DNA of 57,222 bases from Bacteroidaceae bacterium (GTDB lineage: Bacteria > Bacteroidota > Bacteroidia > Bacteroidales > Bacteroidaceae): NCBI GenBank assembly GCA_017427185.1, contig JAFRTJ010000054.1, positions 1 through 57,222 on the forward strand. Reading direction: 5' to 3'. Position 1 is the stretch's first letter. Every line of letters begins with the position of its first letter. The position numbers were made by a program, and so were the translations under genes. This document shows, in pieces, positions 1 to 7,696 of this stretch. The notes under the pieces were generated by a model. It saw only the letters and a list, made by a program, of their open reading frames with translations. It searched no databases and was not told the DNA's origin.

Positions 1-24
1 TATATTATTATATATAATATAAAA
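1..24. repeat. AT-only stretch at the window edge
   Basis: The first 24 bases are A and T only and resemble the right half of the long AT palindrome at 23508-23560 (both end in TATAATATAAA). As at that locus, a short unique stretch follows and then short ACG-containing tandem repeats that begin AATGTWACG. The left half lies outside the window, so a palindrome here is inferred, not seen. Confidence 0.5.
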
Positions 25-52
25 TCAATCGCCACATTAAAATTCGAAATGT

Positions 53-88
53 AACGCATGAAACGCATGAAACGCATGTAACGTACGC
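53..88. repeat. 9-bp tandem repeat, AACGCATGA unit
   Basis: Three consecutive nine-base units (AACGCATGA, AACGCATGA, AACGCATGT) are followed by a degenerate fourth (AACGTACGC). The 11-mer ATGTAACGCAT at 49-59 recurs inverted at 130-140, inside the 3' end of the neighbouring small gene. The ACG-rich short-period layout next to an AT-rich stretch parallels the 8-bp repeats at 23440-23462 and 23606-23636. Confidence 0.8.
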
Positions 89-103
89 AACACGGCAATC
101 ACC

Positions 104-292
104 TCAAAGTTCCCCTTCATCTATTCCGTATGCGTTACATATCCACTGCACCGCTACGGGAGGCAGCAGCTGTGTTCTTGGTGTAACGCCCCACTGACAA
201 AACATCTCACTCTGCTGACGCAACCAGCGTTTGAATGTACTGCAACTGACTCCAGCTGCTCGAGCCAACTCACTCTTCAGGTAACTTTTCAT
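104..292 (-). CDS. small helix-turn-helix-like protein (DUF4248-like)
   Basis: This 62-residue protein has an N-terminal segment (LARAAGVSCSTFKRWLRQQ, about residues 9-27) that reads like a helix-turn-helix, and a C-terminal LPPxAVxxIxxxYGI segment. Both remind me of small Bacteroidales proteins annotated DUF4248; that family call is from memory and uncertain. DNA binding is inferred. The gene is flanked on both sides by tandem repeats, and its 3' end contains an inverted copy of the ATGTAACGCAT found in the downstream 9-bp repeat. It could be part of the repeat-rich element rather than an ordinary chromosomal gene. No clear promoter of the TAnnTTTG type is visible directly upstream. Confidence 0.6.
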   Translation of the reverse strand: MKSYLKSELARAAGVSCSTFKRWLRQQSEMFCQWGVTPRTQLLPPVAVQWICNAYGIDEGEL

Positions 293-297
293 CTCAC

Positions 298-347
298 ATT
301 TACCATTTACTGATTTACCATTTACTATTTACCATCTACCATTTACG
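298..347. repeat. 7-bp tandem repeat, ATTTACC unit
   Basis: Seven heptamers of the form ATTTACY or close variants (ATTTACC, ATTTACT, ATCTACC, ATTTACG) run head to tail with one extra base at 312. The same words (ATTTACCATTT) reappear at 586-596 as the last spacer of the 22-bp array. No reading frame or promoter is evident in it. Confidence 0.8.
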
Positions 348-390
348 GTCATCGTCATCGTTTTCGTCATCGTTTTTCGTCATCGTCATC
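348..390. repeat. 6-bp tandem repeat, GTCATC unit
   Basis: Five exact GTCATC hexamers occur in two pairs and a single, separated by the variants GTTTTC and GTTTTTC. The tract directly follows the heptamer repeat without any unique sequence between them. Confidence 0.8.
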
Positions 391-467
391 GTTTATTTAT
401 TATAGCACGAAGTTACAAAAAAACATCGAGATGTGCAAGAAATTTCATTACAAATTATGGGCAATAT

Positions 468-507
468 CGGCCAATAACGGTCAAAGTCGGTCAATAACGG
501 CCAACGG
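468..507. repeat. 10-bp tandem repeat, CGGYCAATAA unit
   Basis: Four decamers start at 468, 478, 488 and 498 (CGGCCAATAA, CGGTCAAAGT, CGGTCAATAA, CGGCCAACGG). The exact 10-bp period is close to one DNA helical turn. The rest of the gene-free stretch 293-847 holds the 22-bp array at 531-606, a weak small hairpin near 675-688, and the promoter of the next gene. Confidence 0.75.
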
Positions 508-530
508 CTCACCAGTTCTTCGTAACTTTG

Positions 531-606
531 CAACGTGTTAGAAAGAGGGAATCGACACGTTGAAAGTCCGGAGTCAACACGTTGCATTTACCATTTCAAC
601 ATTTAT
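531..606. repeat. 22-bp phased decamer array A
   Basis: Near-palindromic decamers lie at 531 (CAACGTGTTA), 553 (CGACACGTTG) and 575 (CAACACGTTG), with a decayed copy at 597 (CAACATTTAT). Every step is 22 bp. The 12-bp spacers differ from each other. A TAACTTTG box, which fits the Bacteroidetes -7 element for the plus strand, ends at 530 and abuts the first unit. The array lies between the divergent HTH gene and the phosphoesterase gene. Confidence 0.85.
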
Positions 607-796
607 TGTGCTCCAGTAGGTGCTCAGGCGCAGGCGGAGTCCCATTTGCTGGATGTAATGCACAAACAAAAAAGCCCTGAGCGCAGGGAATGAAAGAGAT
701 TGAAATATTGAACAAACAGGGCATACCTCCAGCATGCCAGTATCACAAATAAAGTGAAAATGGAGGCTGAAATGGCGGGATGTGGAATTTATTTAC

Positions 797-804
797 TAAT
801 TTTG
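797..804 (+). promoter_or_regulatory. Bacteroidetes -7 promoter box
   Basis: TAATTTTG fits the TAnnTTTG consensus and lies 43 bases before the phosphoesterase start codon. No TTTG at the expected -33 spacing is visible. Confidence 0.5.
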
Positions 805-847
805 TACCCGATTATGGAAGAATAAGGTAGAAACCGCTTGGATAACG

Positions 848-1834
848 ATGAGCAGATTCATGATAATCCTGATACTGGTTGTGAGCATCTTCTGGCTCCT
901 CGTGCCGCAGATTGTCTATGTGCTGGGATGGTTGGGCGCCAGATTGCTTCACGGTCACTTGCCTTGGCGTCCCTTTGCGTGGGCGAGCCTGATCATTCTG
1001 GGGCTGTGGTGGGGGCTGTATCTCTATGGCCATTATTGGGGCCGGTTCACATATGAGGTGAAGAGGGTGGAGTATTCCAGCCGGCAGGTACCTCAGGGGT
1101 ACGAGGGCTACAGGATAGTGCACATCAGCGATTTTCACCTCGATGGCTGGGCTGGGCATGAGAAGAGGCTCGAAGAGGTGGTGCAGACCATCAACGGGAT
1201 GAAGCCTGATTTGATTTGCTTCACGGGCGATCTGGTTTCTTTTGACTATAGGGAGGTGGTTCCATTCGTGGCTGTGCTGAGGCAGCTTCGTGCCAGCGAT
1301 GGGGTGGTGAGCATCCTGGGCAATCACGATTACAACCCTTACATGAGAGGCCTCGAGCCTCGACAGCGCCAGGAGTTCGTGGATTCGCTGGTCAGGGTGC
1401 AGCGCGAGGAGTTGGGGTGGCATCTGCTTCTCAATGAGCATATGATTCTGCATCGAGGCAAGGATAGTCTGGCCATCCTGGGTGTGGAGAACCAGAGTTG
1501 CGGAGCCCATCAGATAATCCGTCGAGGCAGGCTTCACGAGGCGATGGAGGGCACAGAGGGTATGATGCGCATCCTCTTGAGCCACGATCCAAGCCATTGG
1601 AGAGCTGAGGTGGTGGGGCAGACGGATATCCCTCTGACACTGAGCGGACACACGCACGCCATGCAGTTCCGTATCATGGGTTTCACTCCCAGCAGATGGA
1701 TTTATCCGGAATGTGACGGTCGATACGACGAGGGCGACCAGACGCTCTACGTCAACATCGGTTTGGGTGGTACACTGCCCATGCGCATTGGTGCCACGCC
1801 TGAAATAACAGAGATTGTGTTGAAGACTCGATAA
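848..1834 (+). CDS. membrane-anchored calcineurin-like metallophosphoesterase
   Basis: This 328-residue protein begins with two hydrophobic segments (about residues 4-30 and 44-61) and then carries a full set of metallophosphoesterase motifs: SDFHLD with Asp95 and His97, GDLVS at about 127, GNHDY at 158-162 and GHTH at 267-270. These residues bind the two-metal centre in this superfamily. The architecture matches YkuE-type enzymes, whose reported substrates are phospholipid or UDP-sugar phosphoesters, so the substrate here is unknown. A catalytic domain on the outer face of the inner membrane is inferred from the N-terminal segments. The next gene starts 39 bases downstream on the same strand. 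Confidence 0.85.
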   Translation: MSRFMIILILVVSIFWLLVPQIVYVLGWLGARLLHGHLPWRPFAWASLIILGLWWGLYLYGHYWGRFTYEVKRVEYSSRQVPQGYEGYRIVHISDFHLDGWAGHEKRLEEVVQTINGMKPDLICFTGDLVSFDYREVVPFVAVLRQLRASDGVVSILGNHDYNPYMRGLEPRQRQEFVDSLVRVQREELGWHLLLNEHMILHRGKDSLAILGVENQSCGAHQIIRRGRLHEAMEGTEGMMRILLSHDPSHWRAEVVGQTDIPLTLSGHTHAMQFRIMGFTPSRWIYPECDGRYDEGDQTLYVNIGLGGTLPMRIGATPEITEIVLKTR

Positions 1835-1873
1835 AAAAAAGGATAGGTGTTTCCCTGTTAAATACGTTTTGCG

Positions 1874-4132
1874 ATGAGACAGAATTTGATTATATTTGCG
1901 ATGGCTTTTGGGCTGGCTGCCCAGGCTGGAAACGTCAGGATTTTCTCCACTACGGCGGATGGGACAGAGGCCCTGAAGTGCACGATTCAGGAAACGTCGT
2001 CGACGATGAGTGCCAACCGTATCCGCTTGGTGCCTACAACTGAGTTCCAGAGCATGGATGGTTTTGGATACGGACTCACGTATTCCAGTTGCTACAATCT
2101 CATGAAGATGAATCCGCTGGACCGTCATGAGTTCCTGCGTAAGACCTTTTCCCCTGAGCGGGGCTTTGGAGTCAGCTATTGCCGCGTGTCCATCGGATGC
2201 AGCGATTTCTCCAGCCGAGTCTATACGCTGTGCGACACGAAGGGACTTGGGAACTTCGCCCTGCAAAGCGACGAGAAGGATTACCTGATACCCATCCTGA
2301 AGGAAATCCTCGAGATCAATCCCCAGATGAAGATCATCGGCTCGCCCTGGACCTGCCCTCGCTGGATGAAGGTGGAGAACCTGAATTCCACCCAACCCTA
2401 CAACCATTGGACGAATGGCCATCTGAATCCGCAATACTACAGCGACTATGCCCAGTACTTCGTGAAGTTTGTCGAGGCTTTCCGCCAGCATGGCATCGAT
2501 ATCTATGCTGTGACGCCTCAGAACGAGCCTCTCAATCGTGGCAACTGTGCCAGCCTGTATATGCCCTGGGAAGAAGAGGCTGCCTTCCTGAAGCATCTGG
2601 TCCCTGCCTTCAGCAAGGCTGGACTGAAGACGAAGATCTACGTGTTTGACCACAACTACAACTACGATGGAGTGGCGAGTCAGGTGGATTACCCTGTGAA
2701 TGTCTACAACGCTCTCGATGATACGATGGAGGGCAGCGAGCTGGTGGTGGGCGCTGCCTATCACGACTATGGGGGCAATGTGTCAGAGTTGACAGACATC
2801 CACAATCAGGCTCCCACGAAGGAGCTCATCTTCACGGAATCCAGCATAGGCACCTGGAACGACGGCCGTAACCTGGGTGCCCGCCTGCTGGCAGACATGA
2901 ACAATCTGGTGCTCTCCACAGCTACCCGCTATTGCCGGGCCGTGATGGTGTGGAACCTGATGCTCGACACTAGGCGCGGACCCAATCTGGATGGCGGATG
3001 CACCACCTGCTATGGAGCGGTGGATATCAGCGCGGATGACTATCACACGATTACCGCCAACAGCCACTACTATATCATCGCTCATGCCTCTGTGGCTGTG
3101 CAGCCTGGTGCTGTACGTATCCGTACCTCAGGCTCCACAATCGATAACGTCTCGCATGTGGCCTTCCGAAATCCTGACAATTCGTATGCCATCCTGCTGG
3201 TGAACAACAGCAGCAGTTCGCGCACAGTCTCCATCTTCGAGCAGGCGGATGCAGTTGCCACAGTGACTCTTTCTGGCAAGAGTGTCACTTCTGTGGTAAT
3301 AGGTGCAGACGAAGAACCAGAATTGAAACTGGGTGGGCAGGTGATGGCCAACCAGGCTTGGAACCGTTACACGCTGACCACTGAGTTGAGGCAAGGTCAG
3401 GCGTATGACCAGAACTTCGTGGACAGCGAGCATTGGTATGTGGATCCAGATTTCTTCCTGCGGAACGGGGAGGGAGAGCTCATCTTCAAACCCCTGAGCG
3501 GACTCTATACGGTAAGCGTGGACTTGAGCAACCAGACGCTGCTGGTCAGTCCAGAAGAGGTGGCAATGAGCGCTGATGGCGTGGGCAACGTCTATGTGAT
3601 TGGTGCTGCCAATTCGATAGGGAAACCTCATTATGGAGGAGGCAAGGAATGGGAGTTGGAGAACGCAATCCCTATGGCCAGGGTGTCTCAGAAGGTCTAT
3701 CAGTTGACCTTTACGGTAGGAGAGCAGTTGAATCCTGCCAGCGTAGACTTTTGCTTCTATGGCGCCAGAGCTTGGACTCCTCAATTCATGGGAACGAGTG
3801 GCTCAGCCTACAAGTTGTCCTACAGTTCCAAAGTCGAGAGTTTCTATTTCAACATAGGCATGGGGCGGCAAGGTCATGAGAATGGCCATATCTTCCTTCG
3901 CAGCAGCAGTATGAAGCTAACGCCTGGCGACACCTATGTGTGTACAGTCGACCTGACGAATGGAGTGGGCGATGGGATGGTCTCTATCACCAAGCAGAAC
4001 GCAACGGGTGTTCTTCCTGTCGACCTCCAGGAGCAATCTTCCACGGCACCCATCTACAATCTGGGAGGTCAGCAGCTTCAGCAGAAGCCCAAGAAGGGTG
4101 TGTACCTCCAGGGGAGCAAAAAGACTCTTTGA
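1874..4132 (+). CDS. secreted GH30-family glycosidase with C-terminal SusE/F-like domain
   Basis: This 752-residue protein has a signal peptide (cleavage near AAQAG, about residue 19) and a GH30-type barrel. The likely acid/base is Glu218 in TPQNEP and the likely nucleophile Glu322 in FTESS; SPWTCPRWMK at 157-166 is also typical. GH30 members act on beta-glucosyl, beta-xylosyl or beta-fucosyl linkages, and the specificity here cannot be read. Residues from about 570 resemble the SusE/SusF starch-binding fold (NVYVIGAAN). The extreme C-terminus has a YNLGGQQLQ...KGVYLQG tail that recurs in other secreted proteins of this window. It converges with the peptidase gene, with only 3 bases between the two stop codons. 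Confidence 0.85.
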   Translation: MRQNLIIFAMAFGLAAQAGNVRIFSTTADGTEALKCTIQETSSTMSANRIRLVPTTEFQSMDGFGYGLTYSSCYNLMKMNPLDRHEFLRKTFSPERGFGVSYCRVSIGCSDFSSRVYTLCDTKGLGNFALQSDEKDYLIPILKEILEINPQMKIIGSPWTCPRWMKVENLNSTQPYNHWTNGHLNPQYYSDYAQYFVKFVEAFRQHGIDIYAVTPQNEPLNRGNCASLYMPWEEEAAFLKHLVPAFSKAGLKTKIYVFDHNYNYDGVASQVDYPVNVYNALDDTMEGSELVVGAAYHDYGGNVSELTDIHNQAPTKELIFTESSIGTWNDGRNLGARLLADMNNLVLSTATRYCRAVMVWNLMLDTRRGPNLDGGCTTCYGAVDISADDYHTITANSHYYIIAHASVAVQPGAVRIRTSGSTIDNVSHVAFRNPDNSYAILLVNNSSSSRTVSIFEQADAVATVTLSGKSVTSVVIGADEEPELKLGGQVMANQAWNRYTLTTELRQGQAYDQNFVDSEHWYVDPDFFLRNGEGELIFKPLSGLYTVSVDLSNQTLLVSPEEVAMSADGVGNVYVIGAANSIGKPHYGGGKEWELENAIPMARVSQKVYQLTFTVGEQLNPASVDFCFYGARAWTPQFMGTSGSAYKLSYSSKVESFYFNIGMGRQGHENGHIFLRSSSMKLTPGDTYVCTVDLTNGVGDGMVSITKQNATGVLPVDLQEQSSTAPIYNLGGQQLQQKPKKGVYLQGSKKTL

Positions 4133-4135
4133 TTC

Positions 4136-5059
4136 TCAGGCGTCCCTACTTTGCAGGACAGCATCGGCGATGGCAGCCTCCATTGCATCAGAAGCCATCG
4201 TACCCACCACATTGATATCTGCCTCTACAGGATGAGCTGATGTGGAGATTCCATAGATGGTGTCTCCGTCGAGCATGGTGCCTACAGGGCGTATGCAGCG
4301 TGCGAAGGCATTGCGAGCCATAGAGGCTACCTTCTGCATTTGGGCATTGTTGAATCCGGCATTGGTAATCACAGCTCCTATGGTGGTGTTGGTTCCAGGG
4401 AGGGGAGCTTGCATCGTGCGGAACAGCTCAGCGGCACTGTCAGCGTTGGACAATCCGGCTATTTTCTGTCCCTTTTGGTAAATGTCTCCCAACGCGTTCA
4501 CGACCACCACAGCTCCCACCACCAGCTCGCCCAGTTGCAGGGCAGAGTATCCTATGCCACTCTTCTCTGCGCGTTCCATCCCCAGAATCTTCCCTACGGT
4601 GGCTCCTGTTCCAGCTCCTACATTTCCGCTCCTTGGATCATTGCCCTCCAGCGCTCTGCTGCAAGCCAAGTACCCCATCGCCTTGTTGGGACGAACAGAC
4701 GCAGATCCATAGGAGAGATCGTAGATGTCGCTCTGCACCACAATGGGGACCAAGGCATAGCCTGTATCGTAACCTATCCCGTGTTGCTCCAGACATTCCA
4801 TCACTCCTGTTGACGCCTCCAATCCGTAGGCTGATCCACCAGCCAGCACGAGTGCGTTGAGAGGTGTATTGTTACGCGTGGGATCAAGGACAGGAGTTTC
4901 GCGCGAAGCAGGTCCACCTCCGCTGATATCTACTCCAGCGGAGGCGGTATGGGGAAAGTAGAGGACTGTGACACCCGTCTTGGCATCATCGTCCTGAGCA
5001 TTTCCCACCATCACGCCCTCGAGCGTGCTGAAAGGAACCCTTTTCAATTCGTGTTTCAT
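4136..5059 (-). CDS. P1 family (S58/DmpA-like) aminopeptidase
   Basis: The 307-residue product shows the S58/P1 pattern: ISGGGPASRET (45-55), LAGGSAYGLEA (72-82) and GNVGAGTGATVGK (145-157). Family members are Ntn-type hydrolases that mature by self-cleavage into two subunits; the nucleophile is Ser or Thr, and which residue serves here is unclear (the Thr residues around 151-154 are candidates). I chose the ATG at 5059 because the longer reading frame adds 20 residues that align with nothing typical and would overlap the upstream gene. No signal peptide is visible, so it is probably cytoplasmic. It starts 50 bases after the metalloprotease stop on the same strand, suggesting a two-gene peptidase unit. 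Confidence 0.85.
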   Translation of the reverse strand: MKHELKRVPFSTLEGVMVGNAQDDDAKTGVTVLYFPHTASAGVDISGGGPASRETPVLDPTRNNTPLNALVLAGGSAYGLEASTGVMECLEQHGIGYDTGYALVPIVVQSDIYDLSYGSASVRPNKAMGYLACSRALEGNDPRSGNVGAGTGATVGKILGMERAEKSGIGYSALQLGELVVGAVVVVNALGDIYQKGQKIAGLSNADSAAELFRTMQAPLPGTNTTIGAVITNAGFNNAQMQKVASMARNAFARCIRPVGTMLDGDTIYGISTSAHPVEADINVVGTMASDAMEAAIADAVLQSRDA

Positions 5060-5109
5060 GAGTCTATCCACAAAGATCAGAGATTCACATCTGCGTGAAT
5101 CCTTCTGGT

Positions 5110-7551
5110 TTACTTCCACGTCAGGCTACGTCCTATCTGGTCATAGACGCTGGCCCAGTGGGCGCGACTCTCTGCATCAGGAGCAGAAGTGCTGGCCGCC
5201 TTTGCCTTCTTCTGGATCTGCTGCAAGGTGTAGAGTACGGCAGGTTGGATGGAGGTGTTGTTGTTGCCATAGGCCTGACGCAGATTGCGAAGCATCTCGT
5301 TCTGCAGGGCAATGCGATAGCGAGTCACTTTCTTGCGAGCGTCTGCCTCGCTGAAAATCAGTTTGGTCAGGTCGGTCAGATATTCTTGGGGAGAATAGAA
5401 CTCGTTCAAGTGGTCCAGGCGATCCATCAGGTTGCTTACAGCGCGTACTCCCACATTGGTAGTGAGATTCTGAGGGTCGCGGCTGATGCGATTTGCATAG
5501 GACACTTCTTTCAGCCAGACGGGCTCATTCAGGAACTGGTCGTTCATGAACTTCAAGGCAGCCTTCTGTTTCTCCTTGGGTTGGGGCTCATAGACAGCTC
5601 CGCTTTGCGTCTTGGTTCGATAGGTAATGAGTGTGCCACCAATGTTGCGTGTCACGTGTCCGCAATATCGCATCAGCTGGTTTATAATGTGGTTGTACAT
5701 GATGCGCAAGCTGTTTCCGTAGATGTCTTTTTCATCATCAGAAGTCCACGAGGGAAGATTCACGATCTCACGCTTCAGGTTCATGATTCCATAGGTGCTG
5801 GCTTTCATCGCATCATCACCTAAATCTTCACGCTGACGGCGTGGATCCCAGGTGCCTTCCATCGTTTCCCCATCTCCCCACCATAGGCGTGGATTCTCCT
5901 GGCTCTTTGCAGTCATGGGTTCCAGCAACTTGTGGTCCTCGTCTTCATTCTTCGCATCCAACATGGGAGTATAACCCCACTGGATTGCCCACATGTCGTA
6001 ATCCCCAATGCGTGGGAAGATGCCTACGCGAGAGATGTTGTCCTCCGGCTGAGCCACATAATTGAAGCGCGCATAGTCCATGATGCTGGGAGTGTGACCG
6101 TTAGCTTCCACCCATGCTTTGCTGCGCAGGCTGTCCACAGGAACTGTGCTGCTGCTGCCAAAGTTGTGGCGGAGTCCTAGGGTGTGACCTACCTCGTGAC
6201 TGGAAACGAAACGGATGAGTTGCCCCATCAGGTCAGTATCGTAGTTCATCTTCTGAGCTGCCTCATCGATGCTGCTGGCCTGTATCATGTACCAGTCGTG
6301 AACCAGACTCATCACGTTGTGGTACCAGCAGATATGACTTTCGAGGATTTCGCCAGAACGCGGGTCAGAGACGTGGGGACCATAGGCATTCTCGATGGGA
6401 GAAGCCAGATAGCGGATGCAACTGTATCGAGCATCCTCCATGCTCATGGTGGAATCGTTCTCAGGCCATTCGCGTGCCTGGATGGCATTCTTGAATCCAG
6501 CTTTCTCGAAGGCTTTCTGCCAATCCTCAACTCCCATGATCAGGTATTTGCGCCACTGCTTAGGCGTAGCAGGGTCGATATAATAAACGATGGGCTTGGC
6601 AGGCTCAACCAGTTCGCCTCGCCGCATCTTCTCCACGTCTTCAGGTCGAGGTTCCAAACGCCAGCGTGCGATGAAGGTTTTGTCCTGAACCCTCTGCTGC
6701 TCGTCTGTATAGTTGGTGAAACTCTCTGTGAAGTACCCAACACGTGGATCATAGTAACGTGGAATCATCGGCTTCTCTGGCAAGAGAATGAAGCTTATGT
6801 TGAGTCCGAAGGTAACCTTACCAGTAGCGCGTGCAGCTATCAGTGCTGAACCATTGCTTGCAAAAGTCTTAACGGTGCGGACCTCTGTGTTGAGAGGGAA
6901 GGATTTAATGTCTTCGATGAAGCTCATCTCTCCTATGAGGCCTTGCAACTCGTATTGCTTCTTGACAGCGAGAGGCAAGCCCAATGCTGGGTTGTCCTGA
7001 TTGAAGAATCCACTCACTTTGATCTTATAGGCTCTATCCTTGTGGGACTCGATCTTGAAGGAACCAATGATGGGATTCTCGTTGCTGATGGTAATGGCCT
7101 TGTTGATGTTTTGTGTGCTGTCTGCCACGTTGATGAGTAGACGTGAGCGAAGCAACAACTGGTCATCTTTTCCCAATTCGAAATAGACGGTTTGCTCATT
7201 GAGCTGTTCGCCTCCAAACTTTCCACTGTTGGAGGGGGTAGATGTATAGCGTACTGTGGTCAGGAAATCGCGTCCAATCAAGCTGTCGCCAATCTCGAAG
7301 AACCATTCGTTCTTGAGTTTAGTCACATGGAACAAACCATTGCGGTCCACAGAGGGTTTCTCAACTTTTGCGCTGTCCTTGGGAGCCTCTTGCGTCTTCT
7401 TTTTCCTGCTCAGGAACTTCTTCTTGCCAGATTTGCTGTTCTTGCTTGAAGTCTGTTCAGTCTTGTTCTCTTTCTTCTCCTTTTTAGCTGATGCAGGCAT
7501 TCCTGTCATGAGGGAACCTGCGAGTAATAGTACGAGATACTTTGTTTTCAT
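5110..7551 (-). CDS. zinc-dependent metalloprotease (met-zincin, DUF5117/DUF5118 type)
   Basis: The 813-residue protein begins with a signal peptide (MKTKYLVLLL to about ASA at 22), followed by a strikingly Lys-rich linker (23-66). The zinc-binding motif HEVGHTLGLRH spans 452-462 (His452, His456, His462; catalytic Glu453), and the expected Met-turn is SIMDY with Met491. The order matches the Bacteroidetes DUF5118-DUF5117-met-zincin proteins of about 800-850 residues. Substrates of this family are largely undefined; an envelope or extracellular role is inferred. The start at 7551 follows a consensus -7 box 37 bases upstream; a longer frame would run into the divergent uvrB promoter region. The P1 peptidase gene follows. 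Confidence 0.9.
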   Translation of the reverse strand: MKTKYLVLLLAGSLMTGMPASAKKEKKENKTEQTSSKNSKSGKKKFLSRKKKTQEAPKDSAKVEKPSVDRNGLFHVTKLKNEWFFEIGDSLIGRDFLTTVRYTSTPSNSGKFGGEQLNEQTVYFELGKDDQLLLRSRLLINVADSTQNINKAITISNENPIIGSFKIESHKDRAYKIKVSGFFNQDNPALGLPLAVKKQYELQGLIGEMSFIEDIKSFPLNTEVRTVKTFASNGSALIAARATGKVTFGLNISFILLPEKPMIPRYYDPRVGYFTESFTNYTDEQQRVQDKTFIARWRLEPRPEDVEKMRRGELVEPAKPIVYYIDPATPKQWRKYLIMGVEDWQKAFEKAGFKNAIQAREWPENDSTMSMEDARYSCIRYLASPIENAYGPHVSDPRSGEILESHICWYHNVMSLVHDWYMIQASSIDEAAQKMNYDTDLMGQLIRFVSSHEVGHTLGLRHNFGSSSTVPVDSLRSKAWVEANGHTPSIMDYARFNYVAQPEDNISRVGIFPRIGDYDMWAIQWGYTPMLDAKNEDEDHKLLEPMTAKSQENPRLWWGDGETMEGTWDPRRQREDLGDDAMKASTYGIMNLKREIVNLPSWTSDDEKDIYGNSLRIMYNHIINQLMRYCGHVTRNIGGTLITYRTKTQSGAVYEPQPKEKQKAALKFMNDQFLNEPVWLKEVSYANRISRDPQNLTTNVGVRAVSNLMDRLDHLNEFYSPQEYLTDLTKLIFSEADARKKVTRYRIALQNEMLRNLRQAYGNNNTSIQPAVLYTLQQIQKKAKAASTSAPDAESRAHWASVYDQIGRSLTWK

Positions 7552-7587
7552 ATAATGTGTTGAATTAATTTGTTTCGTTGATATCGA

Positions 7588-7595
7588 CAAAATTA
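7588..7595 (-). promoter_or_regulatory. -7 promoter box for the metalloprotease gene
   Basis: On the minus strand this reads TAATTTTG, matching TAnnTTTG, 36 bases before the start codon at 7551. No matching -33 element is seen. Confidence 0.5.
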
Positions 7596-7680
7596 CGAAG
7601 ATTTTCTTGAATAAGCATTTATGTGTGGCATTATTTGGATAAATATCCTGCCTGAGAGGCTTGTTTTGCAGGAAAAGTTG

Positions 7681-7688
7681 TAATTTTG
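7681..7688 (+). promoter_or_regulatory. -7 promoter box for uvrB
   Basis: TAATTTTG lies 8 bases before the uvrB ATG, which implies a very short leader. A TTTG at 7665-7668 is closer than the usual 19-20 bp spacing, so the -33 assignment is open. Confidence 0.45.
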
Positions 7689-7696
7689 CATTTACG

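Noticed and set aside
393..587. A 64-codon minus-strand reading frame
   Set aside because: It lies across the 10-bp and 22-bp repeats, has no family features and an unlikely composition.
675..688. CCCTG-AGCG-CAGGG hairpin as a terminator
   Set aside because: The stem is only 5 bp, no T run follows on the plus strand, and no gene ends upstream in that direction.
1861..1873. TACGTTTTG before the GH30 gene as a -7 box
   Set aside because: It has one base too many for TAnnTTTG, and the gene may simply be read from the phosphoesterase promoter.
812..2764. A 650-codon minus-strand frame opposite the phosphoesterase and GH30 genes
   Set aside because: It spans two well-supported genes and their gap on the other strand; the His- and Gln-rich translation has no domain. 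Long antisense frames are common here, for example 15881-17347 and 17551-18693.
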